Shown here one piece after another: positions 1 to 7,489 of a DNA stretch of 64,000 nt. Each line of letters opens with the position of its first letter. Position 1 is the stretch's first letter. The notes under the pieces are model-generated. The model had not been told where the DNA came from. It did not search any database and saw nothing but the letters and a program-made list of their open reading frames with translations. The translations under genes and the position numbers were made by a program. Source of the DNA: Microbacterium hominis. GTDB taxonomy: Bacteria > Actinomycetota > Actinomycetes > Actinomycetales > Microbacteriaceae. Where the stretch lies: contig NZ_CP054038.1 in NCBI RefSeq assembly GCF_013282805.1, forward strand, positions 2,108,001 through 2,172,000, written 5' to 3'.

Positions 1-1043
1 GCCGCGGCGATCCCCAGGTTGACGTAGTGGTGCGCGACGATCTCCCCGGCCTCCTCGTCCCACCGCGAGTTCAGCTCCGGGGTGCGAGAGAGGGCGAGGC
101 ACACCGCCTTGGCCGCGACGGCGAGGATGCCGATGCGATGGTCCTGCAGCGCGCGGTCGGCCTTGAACGAGGCGAGCAGCTCGGTCGTGGCGGTGACATC
201 GACCGTGAGGAAGGTGGTCACGTGGGGCGCGGTGAAGGCGCTGCGCACCATCGCGTCGGCGGTCGCGCGCCGCACGCCGCGGATCGGCGTGCGGGTGGTG
301 CGGTCGGCGCCCGTCGATACGGCGGCAGGCGCCGGCGCCGTGGTGGGGGTCGCCGACGGCGGAGCGGGCGCCGCGGCCACATGCTCGGCGTACGCTTCGA
401 CGTCGGCGCGCGTGATGACGCCATCCGCCCCGGTGGCCTCGACGAGGGCGAGATCGACCCCGAGCTTCTTGGCGAGCATGCGCACCGGCGGCGTCGAGCG
501 CGGGCGCTCGAGCACCCGTTCGCCCGCCGTGTCCAGCGGCCGCACCGCATCGTGGGGCGCGGCCTCCAGCACCGCGGTGTCGGCGCTCGCCCCGCCGCCC
601 GCACTCACGCGGGCGCGGCGCCGAGGTCGCGCGGCGCTGCGGGGCGCGGCGCCGTAGCCGACGAGATTCGGCCCTCCAGCCTCGTCGGCGGCATTGGCGG
701 AGGACTCCGCCGGGTCGCCGTCGTCGACCGAGGCGGCGGCATCCGGAGCGGCCGAGGTGGGCTCCGCAGCGGCCGGCGCGGTGGGCGCGGCATCCGCCTC
801 ATCGTCGCCGGCGATGGCGAACGCGATGATCACCGAGCCGACTTCGATGACATCGCCCGCGGCGGCGTGCAGCCGCGCCACCGTCCCCGCGAACGGCGAC
901 GGAAGCTCGACCACCGCCTTGGCGGTCTCCACCTCGGCGATGGTCTGGTTGAGGGCGACCTCGTCGCCCTCGGCGACCAGCCACTGCACGAGCTCCGCCT
1001 CCGGGAGCCCCTCGCCGAGATCGGGCAGACGGAACTCCTGCAT
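1..1043 (-). CDS. Dihydrolipoamide acyltransferase E2 (branched-chain 2-oxoacid dehydrogenase type), partial at left edge
   Basis: E2 core of a 2-oxoacid dehydrogenase complex: it takes the acyl group from E1 on a lipoyl arm and passes it to CoA. About 347 N-terminal residues are visible; the C-terminal end lies outside the window. An N-terminal lipoyl domain (about residues 1-78) carries the ETAKA motif with the expected lipoylated Lys42. It is followed by an Ala/Pro-rich linker, a peripheral subunit-binding domain (about 184-219) and the start of the acyltransferase domain. The ATG overlaps the E1 beta stop codon by one base (TGATG), so the three subunits are translationally coupled. With a heterodimeric E1 and an adjacent Lrp-type regulator, a branched-chain substrate is more likely than pyruvate, but this is inference. 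No E3 gene is in the window. Confidence 0.9.
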   Translation of the reverse strand, partial: MQEFRLPDLGEGLPEAELVQWLVAEGDEVALNQTIAEVETAKAVVELPSPFAGTVARLHAAAGDVIEVGSVIIAFAIAGDDEADAAPTAPAAAEPTSAAPDAAASVDDGDPAESSANAADEAGGPNLVGYGAAPRSAARPRRRARVSAGGGASADTAVLEAAPHDAVRPLDTAGERVLERPRSTPPVRMLAKKLGVDLALVEATGADGVITRADVEAYAEHVAAAPAPPSATPTTAPAPAAVSTGADRTTRTPIRGVRRATADAMVRSAFTAPHVTTFLTVDVTATTELLASFKADRALQDHRIGILAVAAKAVCLALSRTPELNSRWDEEAGEIVAHHYVNLGIAA

Positions 1044-2053
1044 CACAGCTCCACCCCCGTCATGCTGTTCGGCCGGTCGAGCACGCGGTCGACCGCATCG
1101 AGGATCCGATCCAGGTCGGGCAGATGGTGCTTCTCGAGCTTGGCGGGCGGGTACGGGATGTCGTGGCCGGTGACGCGCACGGGGGCGGCCTCCAGGTGGT
1201 TGAAGCAGCGTTCGGTGACGCTCGCGATGAGCTCCGCACCCACCCCCGCCTCGCGGGCGGCCTCGTGGGTGACCACGACGCGCCCGGTCTTTCGGACCGA
1301 TGCGGTGACCGTGCGGTAGTCGACGGGTGAGATCGACCGCAGGTCGATCACCTCGATCGAGACGCCGTCGTCCTCGGCGGCGGTGGCGGCATCCATCGCC
1401 GTCGCCACCTGCGATCCGTAGGTGAGCAGCGTGACGTCGCTGCCGGGGCGCGCGACACGGGCCACGCCCATGGGCGCGGCGTCGGCGAGGTCGGCGTCCA
1501 GGTCGACCTCGCCCTTCTGGTGGTACAGCCGCTTGGGCTCGAAGTAGACCACCGGGTCGTCGCACGCGATCGCCTGACGCAGCATCACGTAGGCGTCCTG
1601 CGGGTTCGAGACGGCGACCACGCGCAGACCCGACGTGTGCACGAAGTACGCCTCGGGCGACTCGGAGTGGTGCTCGGCGGCGCCCACTCCCCCCGCCCAC
1701 GGGATGCGGATCGTGATCGGCATCTTCACGTTGCCGCGGGTGCGGTAGTGGAGCTTGGCGACCTGGCACACGATCTGGTCGAAGGCCGGGTACACGAAGC
1801 CGTCGAACTGGATCTCCACGACGGGGCGGTAGCCGCGGAACGCGAGACCGACCGCAGTGCCCATGATGCCGGCCTCCGCCAGCGGCGTGTCGATGACCCG
1901 CTGCGCGCCGTACGCGTCGAGCAGGCCGTCGGTGATGCGGAAGACGCCGCCGAGCTTGCCGATGTCCTCGCCCATCACGAGCACCTTCGGGTCGTCGGCC
2001 ATCGCGCGGTGCAGGCCCGCGCCAATGGCCTTGGCCATGGTGAGCTGCGTCAT
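1043..2053 (-). CDS. 2-oxoacid dehydrogenase E1 component, beta subunit
   Basis: Thiamine-diphosphate-dependent decarboxylase beta subunit (336 residues), partner of the alpha subunit encoded just upstream. The start MTQLTMAKAIG and the later GEDIGKLGG, DTPLAEAGI and HEAAREAGVG stretches are typical of the BkdA2/PdhB family. The chosen ATG overlaps the E1 alpha stop (ATGA), and a longer in-frame start at 2101 would run deep into the alpha gene, so 2053 is preferred. The stop overlaps the E2 start. Length and content fit an intact subunit. It should form an alpha2beta2 E1 that oxidises branched-chain 2-oxoacids or, less likely here, pyruvate. Confidence 0.93.
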   Translation of the reverse strand: MTQLTMAKAIGAGLHRAMADDPKVLVMGEDIGKLGGVFRITDGLLDAYGAQRVIDTPLAEAGIMGTAVGLAFRGYRPVVEIQFDGFVYPAFDQIVCQVAKLHYRTRGNVKMPITIRIPWAGGVGAAEHHSESPEAYFVHTSGLRVVAVSNPQDAYVMLRQAIACDDPVVYFEPKRLYHQKGEVDLDADLADAAPMGVARVARPGSDVTLLTYGSQVATAMDAATAAEDDGVSIEVIDLRSISPVDYRTVTASVRKTGRVVVTHEAAREAGVGAELIASVTERCFNHLEAAPVRVTGHDIPYPPAKLEKHHLPDLDRILDAVDRVLDRPNSMTGVEL

Positions 2054-3174
2054 CGTGCCGCCTCCTCGGTCTCGAAGCCGGCGAGGTAGCGCGAGAACCA
2101 TTCGCGCTGCTCCTCGAGGCCGGTGTGCGGCTCCTCGTACACGTGATCGAGCACGCCGATGGGCGCGCGGGAGGTCGCCCCCATGGCGGCGGCGCGCACC
2201 TCGGCCGCGAGGGTGTCCGCCTGGGCGGCGACCTCACGGGCGAACTCGTCGTCGAAGCCGCCCTCGGCGCGCAGCACCGCTTCGATGCGGGCGATCGGAT
2301 CGCGCCGGCGCCAGCGCTCGACCTCCTCCTTGTCGCGATAGCGCGTCGGGTCGTCCGACGTGGTGTGCGGGCCGATGCGGTAGGTCACCGCCTCGAGGAA
2401 CACCGGCCCCTCGCCGCGCCGGGCGTGGTCGACCGCCCACCGCATGGCCGCGAGACAGGCAAGGGCGTCATTGCCGTCGACGCGCAGGCTCGGGATGCCG
2501 AATCCCGGCGCGCGACCGGCGATCGGGAACTTCGCCTGCACCGTCACCGGCTCCGAGATCGCCCACTGGTTGTTGGTGCACACGAACACGACCGGAGCGC
2601 GGAACGACGAGGCGAACACCATGGCCTCGTTGACATCGCCCTGACTGGAGGCACCGTCGCCGAAGTAGGCCGCGGCGACCTGATCGGTCCCGTCGCGCTG
2701 GATGCCCATCGCGTAGCCGACGGCGTGCAGCGACTGGGCGCCGATGATGATCTGCGGCGTCGCGGTGTTGATGTCGTAGGGGTTGTAGGTCGAGTGCTCT
2801 TCGCCGCGCCACGCCAGCACGAAGTCTGCGGGCTTCGCGCCGCGCACGAAGTTGACGCCGATCTCGCGGTAGCTCGGGAACACGAAGTCGTCGCGGCGGA
2901 AGGCGCGCGCGGTGCCCACCTGCACGGCCTCCTGTCCCAGGCACGGCGCCCAGAGGCCGAGCTGGCCCTGGCGCTGCAGTGCGACGCCCTCGGTGTCGAT
3001 GCGCCGCACGAGCATCATGTCGCGATACAGGTCACGCAGGCCGGCGGCGTCGACATCGGCCACCCACCGCTCGAGGTCGGGGTCGGAGACGCGCTCGCCT
3101 CCGGGGGTCAGCAGCCGCGCGACGTCATCGATGTCGGTCGCCGGTTCGGCTGTCGGAGTCAGGGTGTGCGTCAT
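2050..3174 (-). CDS. 2-oxoacid dehydrogenase E1 component, alpha subunit
   Basis: First gene of the operon, about 374 residues. It carries the thiamine diphosphate fold with the GDGASSQGD...NN signature (GDG at the start, NNQWAIS at the end of the motif) that binds the Mg-diphosphate group, and the phosphorylation-loop-like segment YRIGPHTTSDDPTRYR seen in E1 alpha chains. Two ATG codons lie six bases apart (3180 and 3174). The purine-rich GAGAGGG abuts the first and sits about 6-7 bases before the second, so 3174 is the better start. A good promoter lies at 3250-3278, and the gene is divergent from an Lrp/AsnC regulator, as in known bkd loci of Actinobacteria. Confidence 0.93.
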   Translation of the reverse strand: MTHTLTPTAEPATDIDDVARLLTPGGERVSDPDLERWVADVDAAGLRDLYRDMMLVRRIDTEGVALQRQGQLGLWAPCLGQEAVQVGTARAFRRDDFVFPSYREIGVNFVRGAKPADFVLAWRGEEHSTYNPYDINTATPQIIIGAQSLHAVGYAMGIQRDGTDQVAAAYFGDGASSQGDVNEAMVFASSFRAPVVFVCTNNQWAISEPVTVQAKFPIAGRAPGFGIPSLRVDGNDALACLAAMRWAVDHARRGEGPVFLEAVTYRIGPHTTSDDPTRYRDKEEVERWRRRDPIARIEAVLRAEGGFDDEFAREVAAQADTLAAEVRAAAMGATSRAPIGVLDHVYEEPHTGLEEQREWFSRYLAGFETEEAAR

Positions 3175-3249
3175 CGTCATCCCTCTCGTCTCGGCCGCCT
3201 TCGTGGGGGGCCGTCGTAGGTCACCCGGCGTCGTCGCCGGACACTGCCG

Positions 3250-3278
3250 ACGATACGTCGGGCGCGCACCTAGCTCAA
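3250..3278 (-). promoter_or_regulatory. Predicted promoter of the E1-E2 operon
   Basis: On the minus strand TTGAGC (3278-3273) and TATCGT (3255-3250) are separated by exactly 17 bases, a good match to a housekeeping actinobacterial promoter. It would give a leader of about 70 bases before the E1 alpha start. The -35 hexamer is also one arm of the inverted repeat at 3273-3299. Confidence 0.55.
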
Positions 3279-3299
3279 GCTTGTGCGTGGTGTTTGAGC
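3273..3299. promoter_or_regulatory. Inverted repeat GCTCAA-N15-TTGAGC, candidate Lrp operator
   Basis: Six-base arms GCTCAA (3273-3278) and TTGAGC (3294-3299) lie 15 bases apart between the divergent E1 alpha and Lrp-type genes, and the left arm is the predicted -35 of the dehydrogenase operon. Position and symmetry suit an operator for the neighbouring regulator. There is no direct evidence of binding. Confidence 0.35.
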
Positions 3300-3331
3300 A
3301 TGTTGCGTATCATCGGGCCTCGAAGCAGTGC

Positions 3332-3337
3332 TATCGT
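3332..3337 (+). promoter_or_regulatory. Predicted -10 element of the Lrp-type gene
   Basis: TATCGT ends eight bases before the ATG at 3346, which predicts a transcript that starts at or next to the start codon. Confidence 0.4.
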
Positions 3338-3345
3338 TTCGCAGT

Positions 3346-3819
3346 ATGAGCGCAATGGATCACGTGGACCTCGAGCTTCTCGCGGCCCTCTCGGCCGATC
3401 CCCGTGCGACGGTCGTCGCCCTCGCCGAGCGCCTGGGCCTGTCCCGCAACACGGTGCAGGCGCGCATGGCCCGCCTCGACCGCGCAGGCGTGTTCCTGTC
3501 GTATGAGCGGGCGATCTCCTCGGCCTCGCTCGGGTTCCCGATCGAGGCCTTCATCAACGTGATCGTGCGTCAGGCAGACCTGCCCCGCATCACCGCGGAG
3601 ATGCTGCGCGTGCCCGAGATCGTGCAGGCGCACGGACTGAGCGGCCAGGTGGATCTCCTCGTGCGGGTGGCATGCCGCGATACGCAGCACCTCTTCGACA
3701 CCGATGCCCGCATCCTCGCGATCGAGGGCGTCGAGCGCACCGAGACGTCGCTGGCGATGGGCGAGGTGATCCCCTACCGCGTCGCTCCGCTGATGGAGCT
3801 CGCGCGACGGGACTCGTAG
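3346..3819 (+). CDS. Lrp/AsnC family transcriptional regulator
   Basis: 157-residue regulator with an N-terminal winged helix-turn-helix (LLAALSADPRATVVALAERLGLSRNTVQARM region, about residues 8-45) and a C-terminal RAM/ligand-binding domain, the usual size and layout of Lrp/AsnC proteins. It is divergent from the E1/E2 operon, the arrangement known for BkdR-type regulators, so control by branched-chain amino or oxo acids is a reasonable inference. The ATG at 3346 is chosen because a -10 element sits just upstream; an in-frame GTG at 3328 and an ATG at 3355 are alternatives. The 3' end overlaps the convergent transporter gene by 46 bases. Confidence 0.9.
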   Translation: MSAMDHVDLELLAALSADPRATVVALAERLGLSRNTVQARMARLDRAGVFLSYERAISSASLGFPIEAFINVIVRQADLPRITAEMLRVPEIVQAHGLSGQVDLLVRVACRDTQHLFDTDARILAIEGVERTETSLAMGEVIPYRVAPLMELARRDS

Positions 3820-4763
3820 CGCACGTCGTCGACCTTGATCAGCACCACCCCGGCGAGGATCAGCGCACCGCCCACGAACTGCATAGCGACGGGCACCTCG
3901 CCCAGGAACACCCACGCGAACCCGAGGGCGAACAGCACCTCCGACAGCCCGACGAACGAGGCCACCCGCGACCCGACACGGGGCACGGCCATGACCCCGA
4001 GCGCATAGCCGAGGGTCGTCCCGATCGCCGCGACCCACAGCAGCGGCATCCACCAGGGCACCGTCACGCCGGCGAGCACCACCTCCACCGCCGGTGCGCG
4101 GAACGGCATCACACCGGTGAGGCACAGGCCCGCCATCACCGCGGCACCCAGCAGCAGACCGCCTGCGGCCAGCGCCAAGGGCGGCAGGTCGTCACCCGTG
4201 CGCTCGGCGATCACGAAGTATGCGCACACGCACACCGCCGCCCCCAGGGCGAACACCGTGCCCAGCAGCTCGAACGACGCGCCGCCGATGTCGACCACCA
4301 TGACCAGTCCCGTGATCGCGACGACCGACCCCCAGAGCACGAGCGACGAAGGCCGCCGTTTCGTGCGCAGCCACACGAAGGCGACCAGCATCACCGGCGC
4401 GAGGTACTGGATGAGCAGGGCCACGGCCACCGGCATCCGCTGCATCGCCGAGAAGAACAGGAGCTGGCAGCCGAGCACGGGCATGAGCCCGAAGCCCACG
4501 AACATGCGCCAGTGCGCCCGCAGCAGGCCCGGGTTCGCGCGCATCGCGCGGATGAGAGCGGGCGACAGGACCAGGCCCGCGACCCCCATGCGCACCAGCA
4601 GCGCCGCCCCCAGCGACCAGCCTGCCTCCAGGAGCGGCTTGACGAACGGCCCGCTGGAGGAGAACGCGAAGGCGGAGGCCACGGCGAGCACGAGCCCGCT
4701 CGTGCGCAGCCGCGCGGGGGCGGGTGCGAGGATCACCGGGATGGGAGCGGTGGGAGCGGTCAT
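3774..4763 (-). CDS. EamA/DMT-family transporter
   Basis: 329-residue membrane protein with about ten hydrophobic segments arranged as two EamA repeats, typical of drug/metabolite transporters that export amino acids or other small metabolites. The substrate cannot be told from the sequence. It is divergent from a CGNR zinc-finger protein with about 73 bases between the starts, a pairing common in Actinobacteria, so the CGNR protein may regulate it. A candidate minus-strand -10 (TGTAAT, near 4795-4800) lies between them. The C-terminus overlaps the convergent Lrp gene. Confidence 0.88.
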   Translation of the reverse strand: MTAPTAPIPVILAPAPARLRTSGLVLAVASAFAFSSSGPFVKPLLEAGWSLGAALLVRMGVAGLVLSPALIRAMRANPGLLRAHWRMFVGFGLMPVLGCQLLFFSAMQRMPVAVALLIQYLAPVMLVAFVWLRTKRRPSSLVLWGSVVAITGLVMVVDIGGASFELLGTVFALGAAVCVCAYFVIAERTGDDLPPLALAAGGLLLGAAVMAGLCLTGVMPFRAPAVEVVLAGVTVPWWMPLLWVAAIGTTLGYALGVMAVPRVGSRVASFVGLSEVLFALGFAWVFLGEVPVAMQFVGGALILAGVVLIKVDDVRYESRRASSISGATR

Positions 4764-4776
4764 GCGCGAGTCCGAC

Positions 4777-4832
4777 TGTCAGGAGTGAAGCGTGATTACA
4801 CTGGTGACAGTATCGATGCGGATGTCAGGAGT
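4777..4832. repeat. Pair of 10-base direct repeats flanking a divergent promoter
   Basis: TGTCAGGAGT occurs at 4777-4786 and again at 4823-4832, 46 bases apart, bracketing the AT-richer promoter core between the EamA and CGNR genes. The second copy contains the AGGAG ribosome binding site of the CGNR gene. It may be an operator pair or chance. Confidence 0.35.
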
Positions 4833-4836
4833 CAAT

Positions 4837-5391
4837 ATGGTTTTCATCCATGACACGAAGCGGACGCTCATGATGGTCGTCGACCTCGTCAACACCCTGC
4901 CGGGATTCGATGGCGACGACACGCTCACCTCGCTCGCCGACCTGGACCGATTCCTCGCGGCCAACCCCTACTCGGGAACCTTGCGCAAGGACGCCGCAGC
5001 CCTCGCCGCGGTCCGGGAGGTGAGGGCGCGGCTGGCCGCCCTGTGGCAGGTCGACCGGGACGGCGCCGTGCCGTTGGTCAACGCGATGCTCGCCGACGGC
5101 GAGGCACTCCCCCGGCTCGTGATCCACGACGAGTACGACTGGCACATCCACGCGACCTCCGACGAGTCTCCGCTGGCGACGCGCATCATGGTGGAGGCGG
5201 CGATGGCCTTCATCGATGTCATCCGCGCCGACGAGTACGGGCGCGTGCGCACGTGCGACGCCGACGACTGCGACGCCGTCTACGTCGACTACTCGAAGAA
5301 CGGCTCGAAGCGGTACTGCGACACCGGCAACTGCGGCAACCGCATGAACGTCAACGCGTACCGGCGTCGGAAGGCGCGAGAAAGCGCGTGA
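4837..5391 (+). CDS. ABATE/CGNR zinc-finger protein, probable transcriptional regulator
   Basis: 184-residue protein with an N-terminal ABATE-like domain (FIHDTKRTLMMVVDLVNT) and a C-terminal CGNR zinc finger. The four putative zinc ligands are Cys140, Cys145, Cys161 and Cys166, the last forming the C-G-N-R signature, followed by a basic tail. ATG 4837 is chosen because AGGAG lies five bases upstream; upstream in-frame ATG/GTG codons lack a site. The family is thought to be regulatory. The gene stands divergent from the EamA transporter, so control of that transporter is the simplest guess. Its end overlaps the next, convergent gene by 41 bases. Confidence 0.85.
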   Translation: MVFIHDTKRTLMMVVDLVNTLPGFDGDDTLTSLADLDRFLAANPYSGTLRKDAAALAAVREVRARLAALWQVDRDGAVPLVNAMLADGEALPRLVIHDEYDWHIHATSDESPLATRIMVEAAMAFIDVIRADEYGRVRTCDADDCDAVYVDYSKNGSKRYCDTGNCGNRMNVNAYRRRKARESA

Positions 5392-6250
5392 TCGCCTCGG
5401 CCGCGGCGGCCGGCGTCTCGTAGTGGATCAGGTGGCCGACGTCGGGGATCTCGACCAGCTGCGCGGACGGGAACATCGCGGCCAGGGCGCGCTCGGCCTC
5501 GATCGGCGTGATGTCGTCCTTCTGGGCCGCCACGAGCAGGGTCGGCTGAGCGATGCGCGGGGCGAACGCGCGCACGTCGTGCGACACCGACGCCAGGAAG
5601 GCGTCGTGCAGCACATCGCGGTCGGCGAAGCGCGAGAAGTAGGTGTCGTGCTGATCGTGGATGAAGCGCCGCAGCGCGGCATCCTTCGTCTTGGCCATCG
5701 ACTCGCTCATGACCCGCACGATCAGACCGTTGCGCAGCAGCGCGTCGCCGAGCGCGCGCGGCAGCCGGGCACCGGCCCAGTAGTAGAAGACGGCGAGGCG
5801 CGTGAGGATGCCCCGGGGACCCTGCAGCGCCGGTGCTCCGATCGGGTTCACGAGGATCACGCGCGGCGTCTCGAGCGCGCCGGCGACCGCGGCTGCCACG
5901 ACGATCGATCCGAACGAGTGGCCGAGGATGACGGCCCCGGGAGCGACCGCGGCGACGAAGGAGGTGAGCCACTGGGCGTAGGTCGTCAGATCGTGGGTAC
6001 GGCCGGGCAGCGGCGCTGTCTCGCCGAAGCCCGGGAGATCGGGTGAGACCACCCGCACGTGCGGCAGATGCGCGACCACCGGTTCGAGACCGTGGTGCTC
6101 GCCGCGGAATCCGTGCACCGCGACCACCGTGACCTGGGCATCGAGAGGGCCGTACACCCAGTACGCGGTCGTGCCGCCGAGCACGGGCACCTCGTGCCGC
6201 TGCACGGGGATGGCGTCCAGGAGCGTCGCGTAGGGATGGGATGCGGCCAC
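5351..6250 (-). CDS. Alpha/beta hydrolase
   Basis: 299-residue alpha/beta-hydrolase fold protein. The oxyanion segment AVHGFRGEHHG, the nucleophile elbow GHSFGS (Ser as nucleophile) and a late IPDVGHLIHYE stretch with the catalytic His are all present, together with an aspartate region before it. The substrate is unknown; such enzymes are often esterases or lipases. It stands alone on the minus strand between two plus-strand genes and overlaps the CGNR gene at its 3' end. The start at 6250 follows no strong Shine-Dalgarno sequence. Confidence 0.85.
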   Translation of the reverse strand: MAASHPYATLLDAIPVQRHEVPVLGGTTAYWVYGPLDAQVTVVAVHGFRGEHHGLEPVVAHLPHVRVVSPDLPGFGETAPLPGRTHDLTTYAQWLTSFVAAVAPGAVILGHSFGSIVVAAAVAGALETPRVILVNPIGAPALQGPRGILTRLAVFYYWAGARLPRALGDALLRNGLIVRVMSESMAKTKDAALRRFIHDQHDTYFSRFADRDVLHDAFLASVSHDVRAFAPRIAQPTLLVAAQKDDITPIEAERALAAMFPSAQLVEIPDVGHLIHYETPAAAAEAITRFLAPSDAGTR

Positions 6251-6307
6251 CCGTCGAGTCTACGAGCCCCGGCGGTGCGCCTCGGCGGCGATGTCGGCGG
6301 TATCGCA

Positions 6308-6313
6308 TACCGT
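6308..6313 (+). promoter_or_regulatory. Predicted -10 element of the exonuclease gene
   Basis: TACCGT ends seven bases before ATG 6321 and decides the start of that gene as a probable leaderless ATG. Confidence 0.4.
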
Positions 6314-6320
6314 GAGCGGC

Positions 6321-7052
6321 ATGGACCAGAGCACGGCGGAGCCGCTCCCCCTGTTCGCGACCCCCGACTGGGTGCGCGTCGTGGGCGTGTTCGACCTCGA
6401 GACCACCGGTGTCGACGTCACCCGAGACCGCGTGGTCACCGCGCACGTCGGCCTGCTCGATGCGACCGGGCGGGCGATCCGCTCACAGGACTGGCTGGCC
6501 GATCCCGGCGTGGAGATCCCCGCGGGCGCGACGGCCGTACACGGCATCACGACGACCCGGGCGCGCGCAGAAGGCCGCCCGGCGCGGGAGGTGGTGGAAC
6601 AGGTCGTGCACGCGCTGCGCGGTCTGCTCGATGCCGGCATCCCGGTCGTCGCCTACAACGCCCCGTACGACTTCTCGCTGCTCAAGCACGAGGCGGTGCG
6701 GCACGGCATCCCGCCGATCATCGATCCGTTCCCGGTGATCGATCCGCTCGTGGTCGACAAGCGCTACGACCGCTACCGGCGCGGCAAGCGCACCCTCGAC
6801 GTCGTCGCGGCCCACTACGCCGTGCGACTCGACGCGGCGCACGAGGCCTCCGCCGACGCCGTGGCCGCCGGTCGCGTCGCCCAGGCGCTCGCCGAGCGCT
6901 ATGCGCCGTGGCTGCCGGAGAGCGCGCGCGAACTCCACACGCAGCAGGTGGCCTGGGCGCGCGCGCAGGCCGCCAGCCTCACCGAGTACTTCGTGCGGAT
7001 CGGGCGCATCGATCCCGATGACGAGGTCGACGGGCGCTGGCCGATCCGCTGA
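6321..7052 (+). CDS. DEDDh 3'-5' exonuclease, DNA polymerase III epsilon-like
   Basis: About 243 residues with the exonuclease core of the DnaQ/epsilon superfamily: motif I FDLETTG (Asp and Glu metal ligands), motif II around YNAPYDFSLL, and motif III HEASADA with the catalytic His and Asp. It would remove nucleotides from 3' ends in DNA or RNA repair or turnover. It lacks the PHP or polymerase parts of DNA polymerase, so it is a stand-alone proofreading-type nuclease or an accessory exonuclease. The ATG at 6321 is preferred over a start at 6291 because a -10 motif lies just upstream. A strong terminator follows. Confidence 0.88.
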   Translation: MDQSTAEPLPLFATPDWVRVVGVFDLETTGVDVTRDRVVTAHVGLLDATGRAIRSQDWLADPGVEIPAGATAVHGITTTRARAEGRPAREVVEQVVHALRGLLDAGIPVVAYNAPYDFSLLKHEAVRHGIPPIIDPFPVIDPLVVDKRYDRYRRGKRTLDVVAAHYAVRLDAAHEASADAVAAGRVAQALAERYAPWLPESARELHTQQVAWARAQAASLTEYFVRIGRIDPDDEVDGRWPIR

Positions 7053-7083
7053 CGGGCGCCGCCCTCCGGTCGCCACAACGCAG

Positions 7084-7109
7084 AAAAGCCCCGCCGGAGC
7101 GGGGCTTTT
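7084..7109. terminator. Bidirectional rho-independent terminator
   Basis: Perfect 11-base stem AAAAGCCCCGC / GCGGGGCTTTT with a CGGA loop. The A and T tracts at either side make it work in both directions, between the exonuclease gene and convergent rpmE2. Confidence 0.9.
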
Positions 7110-7120
7110 CCGGGATGGGG

Positions 7121-7378
7121 TTACTTGCTGGAACCACCGAAGTTCTTGAAGCGCTGGTTGAACTTCTCGACACGACCGGCCGAGTCCATGATGCGCTGCT
7201 TGCCCGTGTAGAACGGGTGCGAGGCCGACGAGATCTCGACGTCGATGACGGGGTACTCGACGCCGTCGAGCTCGATCGTCTTGTCGCTGGTCACCGTCGA
7301 ACGGGTGAGGAAGGTCTCGCCCGAGCCGAGGTCGCGGAAAACGACCGCCTGGTAGTCGGGGTGGATGTCAGTCTTCAT
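7121..7378 (-). CDS. rpmE2: 50S ribosomal protein L31 type B
   Basis: 85-residue L31 of the zinc-free (C-minus) type: it starts [16 protein letters not shown] and lacks the CxxC pairs that bind zinc in the other paralogue, so it is the form that can replace L31A when zinc is scarce in species having both. The start 7378 has AAAGGA about eight bases upstream; an in-frame extension to 7447 would cover the structured leader and is rejected. The leader (7399-7446) contains two hairpins, which suggests control by its own product or by zinc status. No Zur-like AT-rich box is obvious. Confidence 0.95.
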   Translation of the reverse strand: MKTDIHPDYQAVVFRDLGSGETFLTRSTVTSDKTIELDGVEYPVIDVEISSASHPFYTGKQRIMDSAGRVEKFNQRFKNFGGSSK

Positions 7379-7398
7379 GGGAGTCCTTTGAATGTGGT

Positions 7399-7446
7399 GC
7401 CCTGGATTTTGCCAGGGCGGACAAAGCCTGTGGTGCGATCGCACCA
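7399..7446 (-). ncRNA. Structured mRNA leader of rpmE2 (two hairpins)
   Basis: On the minus strand a perfect 16-base palindrome TGGTGCGATCGCACCA (7446-7431) is followed by a 7-base-pair hairpin GCCCTGG / CCAGGGC (7418-7399, six-base loop) and then the Shine-Dalgarno site. Two hairpins directly before the L31 start are the layout of ribosomal protein leaders reported upstream of L31 in Actinobacteria. That this one belongs to that class is inference. Confidence 0.5.
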
Positions 7447-7489
7447 AAGAGCCATCTTACCAGGCTCGGGTCCGATCCCGGAATCGGGC

